This document shows positions 11,501-22,595 of a DNA stretch of 64,000 bases, in pieces; position 1 is the stretch's first letter; the number at the start of each line of letters is the position of its first letter. A program made the translations under genes and the position numbers. The DNA comes from Macrostomum hystrix (lineage: Eukaryota > Platyhelminthes > Macrostomidae): assembly GCA_950097015.1 (NCBI GenBank), contig CATNEN010000024.1, positions 5,019,501-5,083,500 of the forward strand. The letters run 5' to 3'. The notes beneath the pieces are model-generated. The model did not search any database and was not told the origin of the DNA. It worked only from the letters and a program-made list of their open reading frames with translations.

Positions 11501-14168
11501 CGGTGTCGCGCATCATTGGCTCAAGACTGAGCGCCTGCGGCCGGTGACGCAACGCTGTCAGGACGTCCATCAGTGCAGTGGTCTCGTCTAGGGCGGCCGC
11601 GATCGATAAACGGACCTGGCACAGAGTTGTGCAAAAGAGGGCGTCGTGATTTACTGCATACGCTGAGCTATAAATATAATTCTCATCACGACATCTGAAA
11701 CTCATATTTTCTATTCTAGAAAACGACACGGCAACAGAAATTGCTAGTTCTGGATTCTAGAAAGTGGTACCGCAACAGAAATTACTAGTTCTGGATTCTA
11801 GAAAGTGACACGGCAACAGAAATTACTAGTTCTGGATTCTAGAAAGTGACACGGCAACAGAAATTACTAGTTCTGGATTCTAGAAAGTGGTACCGCAACA
11901 GAAATTACTAGTTCTGGATTCTAGAAAGTGACACGGCAACAGAAATTACTAGTTCTGGATTCTAGAAAGTGACACGGCAACAGAAATTACTAGTTCTGGA
12001 TTCTAGAAAGTGACACGGCAACAGAAATTACTAGTTCTGGATTCTAGAAAGTGACACGGAAACAGAAATTACTAGTTCTGGATTCTAGAAAGTGACACGG
12101 CAACAGAAATTACTAGTTCTGGATTCTAGAAAGTGACATGGCAACAGAAATTACTAGTTCTGGATTCTAGAAAGTGACACGGCAACAGAAATTACTAGTT
12201 CTGGATTCTAGAAAGTGACATGGCAACAGAAATTACTAGTTCTGGATTCTAGAAAGTATCACGGCAACAGAAATTACTAGTTCTGGATTCTAGAAAACGA
12301 CACGGCAACAGAAATTACTAGTTCTGGATTCTAGAAAGTGACACGGCAACAGAAATTACTATTTCTGGATTCTAGAAAGTGGTACCGCAACAGAAATTAC
12401 TAGTTCTGGATTCTAGAAAGTGACACGGCAACAGAAATTACTAGTTCTGGATTCTAGAAAGTGACATAGCAACAGAAATTACTAGTTCTGGATTCTAGAA
12501 AGTGACACGGCAACAGAAATTACTAGTTCTGGATTCTAGAAAGTGGTACCGCAACAGAAATTACTAGTTCTGGATTCTAGAAAGTGACACGGCAACAGAA
12601 ATTACTAGTTCTGGATTCTAGAAAGTGACACGGCAACAGAAATTACTAGTTCTGGATTCTAGAAAACGACACGGCAACAGAAATTACTAGTTCTGGATTC
12701 TAGAAAGTGACACGGCAACAGAAATTACTAGTTCTGGATTCTAGAAAGTGGTACCGCAACAGAAATTACTAGTTCTGGATTCTAGAAAGTGACACGGCAA
12801 CAGAAATTACTAGTTCTGGATTCTAGAAAGTGGCACCGCAACAGAAATTACTAGTTCTGGATTCTAGAAAGTGACACGGCAACAGAAATTACTAGTTCTG
12901 GATTCTAGAAAGTGGTACCGCAACAGAAATTACTAGTTCTGGATTCTAGAAAGTGACACGGCAACAGAAATTACTAGTTCTGGATTCTAGAAAGTGACAT
13001 GGCAACAGAAATTACTAGTTCTGGATTCTAGAAAGTGACACGGCAACAGAAATTACTAGTTCTGGATTCTAGAAAGTGGTACCGCAACAGAAATTACTAG
13101 TTCTGGATTCTAGAAAGTGACACGGCAACAGAAATTACTAGTTCTGGATTCTAGAAAGTGACACGGCAACAGAAATTACTAGTTCTGGATTCTAGAAAGT
13201 GACACGGCAACAGAAATTACTAGTTCTGGATTCTAGAAAGTGGTACCGCAACAGAAATTACTAGTTCTGGATTCTAGAAAGTGGTACCGCAACAGAAATT
13301 ACTAGTTCTGGATTCTAGAAAGTGACACCGCAACAGAAATTACTAGTTCTGGATTCTAGAAAGTGGCACCGCAACAGAAATTACTAGTTCTGGATTCTAG
13401 AAAGTGACACGGCAACAGAAATTACTAGTTCTGGATTCTAGAAAACGACACGGCAACAGAAATTACTAGTTCTGGATTCTAGAAAGTGACACCGCAACAG
13501 AAATTACTAGTTCTGGATTCTAGAAAGTGGTACCGCAACAGAAATTACTAGTTCTGGATTCTAGAAAGTGACACGGCAACAGAAATTACTAGTTCTGGAT
13601 TCTAGAAAACGACACGGCAACAGAAATTACTAGTTCTGGATTCTGGAAAGTGACACGGCAACAGAAATTACTAGTTCTGGATTCTAGAAAGTGACACGGC
13701 AACATATATTACTAGATTCTGGATACTTAAAAGCGACAGGGCGACAAATTTTAATAGTACATTCTAGAAAGCAGCATGGCAAGCAAATGTCATTCTAGAT
13801 TCCAGAAGCCACAGAGTGGCAAAGTTTTATTGAGTAGCGACACAAAACAAAAATAGTATTCTCACATTCTGCCAGTAGGAAATACACTCGGGGTTAGCCA
13901 CTCCAAACTGCTGCCCCCCGCCAGACCCAGCAGTGGAGTCCTCTGGCTGCTGCTCATCAGCTGAGCCTCCGCCGGCTGGGTCGCCTTCGCTAACAAACTC
14001 TTCTAAATCTTCGTCCCATTGCTGAAATTTGATTTTGCCAACTAGCTGACAGAAGGCCTCAGAGGCTGTTGGTGGCTTCTCGTGCACCTCTGAGCCATCC
14101 GGATTGATGCGCTCGACAGTGTATTCTGGCAGGCATTCTGCTGAGATCTGCACACCAGCTGGATTCAT
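8562..14168 (-). CDS. MED17: Mediator complex subunit 17, five exons
   Basis: Head-module subunit of Mediator, needed for RNA polymerase II pre-initiation complexes. Exons: 14168-13866, 11615-11187, 10473-10204, 9889-9458 and 8930-8562. All junctions are phase 0 and give 600 residues (human is about 650). Exon 1 has the family start (VQISAECLPEYTVERINPDGS). Exon 2 carries the best-conserved block, ending in a stretch like human [22 protein letters not shown] (here CWKLRRIANTVSGDLSLRSAGS-type). Exons 3-5 match the middle and C-terminal regions, including LYNSLCCECVHAGI and the closing LEKLEHVLAAL. The ATG at 14168 is the first in frame. The exon 4 donor (GTCTGT) is poor; the other donors are ordinary. 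Introns 1, 3 and 4 contain tandem repeats. Confidence 0.88.
9120..9178 (+). mobile_element. short SINE fragment in MED17 intron 4
   Basis: GGTGGGTGTAGCG followed by CCCCAGTCCATGGAC matches the internal part of the SINE family, in the same orientation as the copy at 20455. Confidence 0.5.
9240..9425. repeat. 34/35-bp tandem repeat in MED17 intron 4
   Basis: Five near-identical units with the core GACACCACAACCTGTCAGAT followed by an AT-rich spacer ending TTGCT. The first and last units share CTTTTCTATATTG, the middle ones TTTTCTTAAATTG. Confidence 0.85.
9991..10090. repeat. two copies of a ~35-bp motif in MED17 intron 3
   Basis: GTTGCGTTTGTCCGG plus a T run and ATCCGGAAATTCA occurs at 9991 and again at 10054. 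It is an isolated direct duplication 63 bp apart. Confidence 0.7.
10474..11186. other. MED17 intron 2 with degenerate GATAATCTCAGTGGGA motifs
   Basis: Between about 10840 and 11070 related words recur: GATAATTTCGGTGGGAAAA, GATAATCTCAGTGGGAT, ACAATCTAAGCGGGAAAA. This is a decayed tandem array or element. A further copy (GATAATCTCAGTGG) lies at about 15244. Confidence 0.45.
11700..13720. repeat. 41-bp minisatellite filling MED17 intron 1
   Basis: About 49 units of 41 bp with the core GAAATTACTAGTTCTGGATT. The segment after TCTAGAAA varies between a few states (GTGACACGG, GTGGTACCG, ACGACACGG, GTGACATGG). The order of states recurs in blocks, so the array grew by duplicating multi-unit segments. 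The last units towards 13800 are decayed. Confidence 0.93.
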
Positions 14169-14904
14169 TAGATGGGACTGCAAATTTTACTTGTAATTAG
14201 CCAGCTATTTAAATCTATGAATTCTTTCATGTATTAAAATGGTTTACTTTATTTATATATATTTATACAACTTATTATCATTACACTTCATTGTTCTGTG
14301 GCAGTGTCCTGCTAATAATTAGAGTAATTACAATTTGCTTTTTTAGCATATATTGCATTATACTACTTTACTCAAAAAGTTAAATACTCAAAAAATTAAT
14401 TAGTTTAAATAAACATAGGTTTTAACTGGCAAGTGGATCCAAATTGTGAAAAAATGTAAAAACATTACAGCTGAGCCATATGACAAACTAGGCACAAACT
14501 GAGACAAGACTTGCTTTGTTCAATATAGAATGCATAGAAAAAACATGACCTGCTACTTGTTAGATATGTATCTGGAGGAATTTCCAAGATATTTGTGTCA
14601 CAAGATTGTATTTTTCACATTTATTATGCATTGTAGCTCAGAATTATACCATTTAAGCTTGACAAAAAAATAAATTCTACAACTCTAAGTTTATGGCCGC
14701 TTTCTGAGTGAATTTGCTACTTTTTAACTTAGAATGTAATCCTCAAGTATCAAATATATGGCTAGGCCTAAGACAAGCTAGTTTAGATGAAAAAGTTCTT
14801 TTTTTAACTAAGCTTTAGCATTAAATTGAAAGCTAAATAGGCAAAATAGCTAGCAAAAGCTTGTTATTTAGATAAAAAGCTACATTTGTGATAGTAAGCC
14901 TATG
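14169..14904. other. AT-rich 5' flank of MED17
   Basis: Contains the presumed MED17 promoter. No TATA box, exon or repeat was recognised. Confidence 0.5.
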
Positions 14905-17218
14905 GGTCTATGTAAACACCAAAACAGAGTGTAATAAGACCACAACAGACCAAAATGGGACCATAATGGAACACAATAGACTAGAGTGGGACAAAGGCAA
15001 TTGTTTTTTAATATGGCTTTACAAGCTCTGTTGATTTTTAGATATTATTTATTTTATTTGAACTTTATTTAAAAGAACTTAAAAAATTATGCAATTTTGG
15101 AAAATAAATTGTTGCACACAAAAATATTAGCTTGCAGTAGCTTTTAATCAAATAACTTTTTTGTTAGTTTTTCTTTAATTTTTATTAGACATACTTTAGA
15201 ATGGGGTAAAAGTCAATGGTAGTTATTAGACACATGTAATTTGATAATCTCAGTGGAAAGATTATTTTTTTATTTTTGTTATTATAACAATAAATGAAAA
15301 TGTGCATAAAATCTGAACTTGCACATATTTTATCATAATGCAATTATAAAATTATAAAATGGCATGACAACTTTGCAAAAAATCACAATTATGATATCAG
15401 AATAGGCCTATCAACCAGACATCAACAGCTCTTAAATGACTTGAAGCGGCATAAATTTACTTTCATTTGCGAATTTTTTTTCTTCTTTTAAAATGTTAAA
15501 CAAACGAAGTGGACAACCTCAACTGGTAACACAACTGGTAGGAAATTTTTTAAATAAAACCTTGCATTGCTCAGTTCAGTACAATGCAGTCCTGACTGTC
15601 TCAGATTCCTATACTGGGTAATAATGACAAATCCAGTAGGCCTACAGAATGCTGCCAAAAGCCTTGGCAGGCCCCAGTTGAAGGCGCTGCCATAGATACT
15701 CTTGGATGTGTGATTCAAATTGGATGCATTGCTAGTGCCATGCATGTCCTGGAATTTCGCTGCCACGTAGGACGTAATGCTGGATTATGGGCAGCAGTAC
15801 AGCAGCAGACCTGTCCGGTACGACCACCATGACGCACTTGGGCGAGCCTCGTTCCACCATTCTGAGCACCCAGTGACTGTCACGGTAGGCTCCCTGGTGA
15901 TACTTGCAGTGGAAGAACTGACTTTCGTCGATCTTGACCACATGACCAGGGCCACCCAGCTGCATTGGGTGATCCACAAAGTACTAGCAACAGATGTTGC
16001 GAACAAAGTTAAGCCAGTCAACGGCGGTGCGGCTACTGATGTGACACTTGTGCATGAGGTTGACATGGACTCGTTTTTGGCCCAGCATTGCAACAGGGTG
16101 ATCAGCTGCTGTAGGTCCAGCTGCGGCAGTTTCAGTGCCATCCACTTGGCTCCGGAAGGTCCTTCTAAACCAGACCCAGATGGACATCTGGGCCCTCACC
16201 ATGACCCTCACGGGCCATGGCTGCTACGCCAGACACTGTTTCCTCCGTGGAGACCTCCGGAGTGAGCTGTGCCCATTCTGCAACCTTGAGAATGAGGATG
16301 CCCTGCACTTTGTCTGTCACTGCCCTTTCTTCACCAGAGAGAGGCTTAATTACCTCGGACCAAACCCATCCATGGACAATGTTTGCAGATCCAAGAACAT
16401 CCCGCGGCTCGTCCGGTTCCTAAGGGCTACCAGACAAGCCTCTTTCTTCCCCAGCGAGGAACAAGCTGCAGGAAGGACCAAACATGGACCTCCCTGACTG
16501 GCCCCGTGCCATTGGCCAACTGCTGGTCTTTCAGGGATTAGCGGAATGGGGGACTCCTGCCTCCCCGCTGTGTCCATCGGACCACCCTGCAGATAAGTCA
16601 AGTTAAGTCAAGTAGGTTCAGATGGCAGGCCTCAAAAAAGGAGCCCTTGCATATGCTCTCCTGGTGTTGACAGGTTTTACAGTCCCAGGCATAGCCATCA
16701 ATGAATCACTCTCCATTGCGGTGCTGCAGATTCATCGGTGTATGCGCAGCACATGGGCATGTCCGTTGGTTGGCCAATAGTCCATGACGAGCAAGCCACC
16801 ACATAGTCTCGCCAGTACTTGCCGTCACTGCCATCAGATCCCTTGAATTCATATTTAGTTCCATCAGTGCCTGTGCTGGCAGAACTTCATTCAGTGGTAC
16901 AATCCACGATGGTCTTGGCGGCCATCCAGCCATTTGCAAATCAGAAGAGTCTTGAAAATCCAAAATATAGTGAGGGCTCATTAAAAATCAGCCAAATTTT
17001 TGCACCCAAAACAACTCTATGCAGCTACTATAGGCCATAGACAACTCCCATTTGTCATTCCGCATCATTGGCACCATTTAAAAAAAAGAAAATAATTTTG
17101 TGAACGAAAGTAAATTTACGCCCTCAAAGCCATATAAAATAAAATACCTTGTTCCCACTGAAGTACTTGTCTGCTGCAGTCTATTGCAGTCTGTTGCAGT
17201 CCATTTTAGTGTTTAGAT
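14905..17218 (-). mobile_element. degraded Merlin-type DNA transposon
   Basis: The minus strand encodes pieces of a Merlin (IS1016-like) transposase. About 16780-16630 carries an N-terminal zinc-knuckle-like part (LLANQRTCPC..., DGYAWDCKTC, ICKGSFFE). After a LINE insertion it resumes at about 16145 (KWMALKLPQ, ISSRTAVDWLNFVRNICC). The catalytic region (GGPGHVVKIDESQFF, VPDRSAAVLLPIIQ) runs to about 15740. A TAG stop at 15984-15986 and at least one frameshift break it. Diverged terminal inverted repeats can be matched: the left end (about 14905-15018, with TAAACACC, AACAGACC, AATAGACTAG, GTGGGACAA) is the inverse of about 17129-17218. The exact ends are uncertain. Confidence 0.7.
16145..16612 (+). 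mobile_element. 5'-truncated LINE 3' end inserted in the Merlin element
   Basis: The plus strand encodes the C-terminal tail of a non-LTR retrotransposon ORF2: LTGHGCYARHCFLR, then the Cys-Cys-His-Cys knuckle CPFC-x9-HFVCHCPFF, then the stop codon after Pro-Pro at about 16497. The 3' end is a short tail of AAGTCAAGT repeats at about 16590-16610. It interrupts the Merlin coding sequence between the GSFFE motif and KWMALKLPQ. No clear target duplication was found. Confidence 0.65.
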
Positions 17219-18112
17219 TGACCAATAAGCCTATGCTATAAGTAGGCCTAACTATATATTAGATATTTATTTTAGATTTCATAGGCCCTATACATTTCAA
17301 ACAAACCAAACCAAACCAAAATTGTTAATCCTATTTTATTTGTTTGGAAGATCTTCTGTTCATTCGACAATTTTCCTTAGCTATTTAGTTTCCAGTTAGG
17401 CAGAAATAAGGAACAAATGAAAAAGACAGAATACAGAAGAAAAAATTAAGAGTAGGCCCTAAGAAAGAAGAATTTAAACTAGCTAAACCACCTATTTGGC
17501 CTAAAACCATTTAGGCCTAGGGCCTAATATAGGTGGTCCAGAAATATAAGAATAGGCTAGGAATATAAATAGGGGCCTAGCCCTAGCTAGACATTAAACC
17601 CTAACTTACTAACTAGACTTAGGCTATGGTTTGACAAAGCCAAAGGGCCAATGCTATGCCTATAGCTAGGCTATAACGTAGTCATAGACTATACAAGTAC
17701 TGACAATGATAGGACCACCTAGCTGGTTAAGCAGTTCATTAGGCTTTGTAGGTCTATACTATAAGCTAGGCCCAGGTTAATTATGAATTACAAATAGGCC
17801 TAGGCCTAGGATAAGAAAAATATAATTATAGGCTAGCTAGGCAGCCTAGTCTTGGCCTAGACCTAGCTAGGCCCTAGCCTAGCCCTAAGAATAAATATTT
17901 TATTAGGCCTAGGGATTAGACTAAGGTAAACTATTTTATAGGCCATAGCCAACTAGGCCTAGCTATTGCCAATTGACTAGGCCCCTAGGTCTAGTCATAT
18001 TATTAGGCATAGGCCTAGAGGATTGTCAAACTAAGTTTTGCAGAGTTACTAGGCCTATAGCCGACAAGATGCTTTTATAATTTATGGCACCTAGTAAAGG
18101 CCTACCTATAAT
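17219..18112. other. TAGGCCTA-rich noncoding region
   Basis: The words TAGGCCTA, CTAGGCC and GGCCTAGG recur dozens of times between about 17220 and 18060 with no fixed period. The same words appear sparsely to about 20050. No gene is visible. Confidence 0.6.
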
Positions 18113-18820
18113 ATATTTTATGGAAGTGCTTATTCCCACGGTCCCGTGCCGATAATTTTAATTTTATCCACACGGATCCGTGCCGATAATTTTCTGCTTA
18201 TCCACACGGCAGCTTATATGAATGGTTTCCGCGCATTTCGGTGCCTGTGCTTTTCGGTGCCGAGCGTTTCGGTGCCCGGTCTTGCTTTTCGTTCCCCATC
18301 CAATTTTGCATTGTCAGTCAGTAAAGCGCTTTATTACTGATGATAAACAATACTTAAATACAAATTGTGGCTAATATGCCTGTCCTTGCGCGTTTATTAT
18401 CCTTTGTTTTTTTCTACCGTTTGAAAGCTTACGTTTCTGAGAAACACTGCTAAAATGTAATTTGCTCCATTGCCTTTTGAATGTACACAACGCAAAGTCG
18501 ACAAATCGACAATCTGACATTAATGTTGGTTAATGAATGTGTAGGTCGAAATGTAGAACACAGTCGTAACACACTGGCAACTTTGTCGATCTATTGGCTC
18601 GAGGGTTCAACAAAACGTTCAAACCCGAAAGGGCTTTGTTTCAAAAAAACAGAACCGTGTGGATAAAATTGAAATTAACGGCACGGCATATATAAAGAGT
18701 TGTAGACCTATTCATACAAGCTGCCGTGTGGATAAGCAGAAAATTATCGGCACGGATCCGTGTGGATAAAATTAAAATTATCGGCACGGGACCGTGGGAA
18801 TAAGCTCTGCCATATTTTAT
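18113..18820. mobile_element. 690-bp non-autonomous DNA transposon (MITE-like) with 9-bp target duplication
   Basis: The element 18122-18811 is flanked by perfect 9-bp direct repeats ATATTTTAT (18113-18121 and 18812-18820). It starts GG and ends CC. Terminal inverted repeats of about 100 bp (18122-18224 and 18708-18811) differ at only a few positions and each contain an internal duplication of CCGTGCCGATAATTTT next to a TTATCCACACGG motif. A third, diverged copy of that unit lies at about 18655-18690. There is no transposase frame. The 9-bp duplication and GG ends suit a Merlin-mobilised element; long repeats with a 9-bp duplication also suit a Mutator-like one. Confidence 0.85.
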
Positions 18821-20454
18821 AGCTAAGTCCCAACCAAGGAAGGGTCACTCACTCTATAGGCCTAAACTTAGCAAAATTCTCTGGCTGGCTCAGGCTCAAC
18901 TCGTAAAAGTCTAAGTTTAACTTCTTGCAAAGTTGCAATAGGCACTTTGCCCATTCCTCTGTACACATGCACACAGACACATATACCATACACACACACT
19001 TGCAAGTTGTAAGGATCTTACAATTTAGTCGGTTCCATATGAATCACAAATATTTTGTTTAGATCGCAAATGTTCCAACTTACTTACAAAGGTGTAGCTG
19101 TAGGCCTACCTACCTGTACCTAATAGCTAATATATATGGACCTTTAAGTTTTGAAATAATTTCAAAATATGCAAGCAGATTCCAACTCGGATTCGAGAAC
19201 TCCAAAATGAAAGAGTATTATAAAATAAGATTATAGGCCTAAGGCTAAAAACTTGTTAGATTTCAAACTGAAAATATGCATTTGTGTTGATCGTAGAATA
19301 CAGACCTATAGTCTATTAACAATGGATTTTTGTTTTCGTTGAAACATTTAATCCTAACCAGTCGAAATTTGTCAGATCGGATATGTACTATATCGGAGGG
19401 CAATTTCTATTTCAGCTAATATATAATAAACGACGCCAGTGCTTGAACCGATCGAACTTCTGTCTATGATCCTGACTGTTAAGGCGATATGCGAGTATTG
19501 AGAAAGTACGAATATAAGAGTATTGCATGGTATTCCGATTCAATATACCCTCCTACTTCTTCTCGTACGTATAGAAATCACACAACTGAAGCTCAGTAGT
19601 GTATGTTCTGTGGAAGAAACTGTAGGCCTACTTGGCAAGGTAGATATAGATAGAGCAATATCTAATACAAATTTAAGCAGCCATAGACTGTTCTGACCGA
19701 TGCCGCTGCTTAAGCAGCCATAGACTGTTCTGACTGTAATACAAATATAACATATAGAGCGAATGTAAAATTGATAGACAGAAAAGGTCCATTTCAATGC
19801 TGAGCTGGCTGGGCCATGGATATCAATTGCGCGAATCCCCATATTCAATAATCTTGTTTTCAGTTTTACAGGAATCAGGAATCTCAATATTGTTCCTACA
19901 CAGCTATATACCGGAGATAACGTGAACTGCAGATTTACGACGCCAAAGCGCCCGATACTGCCAGACGGGGTGGAACTATAAAGTGTTCGCTCGCTCTCAC
20001 CGTCTGACGCTCCTCTTTTTTCGATTGGGGCTTGAACTATAGGCCTAGGCTGTTGCACTATTGTTTTTAATAGTAGATTTCTTGTTAGACGAATAGACAA
20101 GTAGACGAATAAACCATAATGAAGCCTGGCTTCATAAAAGCGTTGTAAAATTAGCTTGTTGTTAAATTGAAAAAGTAGTTCAAACTGCTCAATTGCTACA
20201 TGTCAGTCAAGGTGCAGATATCCATGGAATTAACCGTGCATAGTTGAATAGTTGAAGGAAAGTGGATTTCTTTTTGTTAGCTATTAATGCATTACACTCC
20301 AGATGGACTACCTACTTTGCATTGCCCGAAACACCAGTCAAGTACGAGAATAATACATGAGATAATTTGAGATCTACCGGATTTACTCGAGCTGATACGA
20401 ATTCCCATAGCTATTGGTCTGCGAATCTGTTATAGGAACATAATTTACAATAGG
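18821..20454. other. noncoding, no feature assigned
   Basis: AT-rich with scattered AGGCCTA words. A 186-codon open frame on the minus strand (19540-20100) has no recognisable domain and is not called. AAGCAGCCATAGACTGTTCTGAC-like text occurs twice at about 19675-19735. Confidence 0.5.
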
Positions 20455-20750
20455 AGTTATAGCCTATCGGTAAGTGGCGGACTCACGACTTGAAGGTCGT
20501 GGGTTCGATTCTTAACACAACTGGAGCAATTCGTGGCCTATAGCAAGAAACTTTACTCTGCACTGCTTGAGTTCACCCAGTTGTTAAATGGGAATCTGAA
20601 TTCGCTGGGGTAATTGACGGTGGGTGTGGCTTCCCAGGACTGAACAGCCGTACGCAGCCTTCAGATGCGACGCGCAATAGCTGCGGCTGTGCTGTCGGCT
20701 GCACATCTGCCCAAACTAGGGCAGGTGTTGTTAATTATTATGTATTATTA
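20455..20750 (+). mobile_element. full-length tRNA-derived SINE
   Basis: The head is tRNA-like: an A-box-like TAGCCTATCGGTAAG, an anticodon-arm-like GACTTGAAGGTC, then the B box GGGTTCGATTC. The body follows (GTTCACCCAG, GGTGGGTGTGGC, GGACTGAACAGCCGTACGC, GGCTGCACATCTGCCC) with an ATT-rich 3' tail (TTAATTATTATGTATTATTAG). It is transcribed by RNA polymerase III if active. This copy is the plus-strand version of those at 25375 and 33025. Confidence 0.8.
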
Positions 20751-22595
20751 GTATGACTAGAACTAACTTCGAGCTTAAATTAAAAATGTTTATAAAAAAA
20801 TAATTCAAGTAGAAAAGAGAAGCGACGGTTTTTATGCTATGATATATAAGACACCAAGCATCGAGGTTTACGATTCGGTTTGATAGTAGTTTTACTGCAA
20901 ATAATATATAGGTATATAATATGTATTTAACAATAAAAAAGAAATTTCACAGTAACAAATATTTCATGAACGTAGTCTAGGGAGGGGCAGCAATATCTTA
21001 ATTTATTATATTAAAGAAAAGCAAAATTTTGTTGTCGATTAGCAAAATGAAAGAACGCAAAAGGTAAGAGTTGGGACGAGGACAAATGTAAAGCCGGACA
21101 GGCCAGCTGAGTGCTGTTATTATAACAAAAACCCGAATAATTCAATTCCTAATCGATTGGCAAATCGTGGCGCACGCATTCTGTTTTAATCAGTGGTCTT
21201 GTTAGCCGATAAGGGGCGGCTGAGAGTCTAGGGATCTGAAAGCGGATCAAAGGAACGAGGAGGAATAAACAGCATTTGAACGCGCGACCACAGCAGTGTC
21301 GGGAAGGCACAAATAAAATATTAGAAGTTTTATTGTAGTGTCAGTTTTTTTATAAATAAAATAAAAGACAAAGCATCAGTTATTAAACACATACGAACAA
21401 GCATAAAGAAAGAAAGGGATGGCATGGGTTCAGCTCTAGTCTGGTATTAGCGTCATACAATAACAGTATTAGAATACAACAGTACGGGTCATCAAGTACA
21501 TGCAAGCAGTAGCGATAGAAACTGGTCTGCGTTTATTAAACTCAAGAAAATGTTGAACCAAATTAGATTTAGATAAAGTGTACCAACGTAAGTGCGTACC
21601 AATACGCGATAATTGCAATACCTATATTAGACGATTTTTTGCTTATAGAAAAAAAGCTTGTTGTACCAGACTCGCGTTACTTTTTCCAGCTTTACCGCTG
21701 CTTTTGATTGTAATTATTTTCTAAATTTATTGAATAGTTAAACCATAGTTGAGTTACTTTTCATTAAAATTTTATTCGTGCCAAATTAAACTTCTGCGAC
21801 TTCTGCGTGTCAACTATTCTAGCTATTCTATTTCATGAGCTTAAAAACCATTAACAAAGAACTTACCACACGTGACTACTTAGGCAACATAAATTAGATT
21901 AAATACAATGAGTTCCGCGTGGCCTGACGAATAACAGAAATACGAGAGGGGGAACACAGGCACAGACAAAACGCGTACAAAAAACTGACACTAAATTACA
22001 AAAATTCTTGCTTTAATAGAGAAAACAACTACAGGCGGTGATTAGATGATGACTTGAGATCTGTAAGCCGGCATATAACAAACAGTGAAGACGGAAAACA
22101 AGAGAAGACCGATGCAAAATTGGTTTTCTAATCCCAGACGAAGAGAGCACATAGGGGTCACACAGAGGCTACAACAGACCGTATCAAACAGCTGATTGCG
22201 CTTGGATTTTCATCACTTTCCAATCGACATAAATTGAGAAGCTACAAAAAGTGCAATATAAAGCAATCGGGATAAAAGCGAATTAACTGCAAATATATAA
22301 ATAGGCTTTCAATGAATAGTTTTAAACTAATTCAGGGCTGATCAAAAGAGAGCAGGAAATCTCGGTTGAATAATACAGGAATCCCCAAAAAACTTTATAA
22401 AGACAGTTAAGACAATTTTAGAACATTAATTAATTATAACAGAAGCGGACACACGCCAATGCCAATGAGCGGAATTAGGCGAGTCGGTGCTCGAAAAAAA
22501 GATTAACAGGCTGAAGGTGTGAGCAGTTAACACAGTAGCGCAGCCCGGCCTTTACCTTATCTGCAGAACTGACGGTGAGAGAAATAACTGGCGGG
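20751..22595. other. noncoding 3' flank of the Slimb gene
   Basis: AT-rich sequence that probably includes the 3' UTR of the minus-strand gene. No element or further exon was seen. Confidence 0.5.

Noticed and set aside
19540-20100. 186-codon open frame on the minus strand
   Set aside because: No known domain, no splice context and a composition like the surrounding noncoding DNA.
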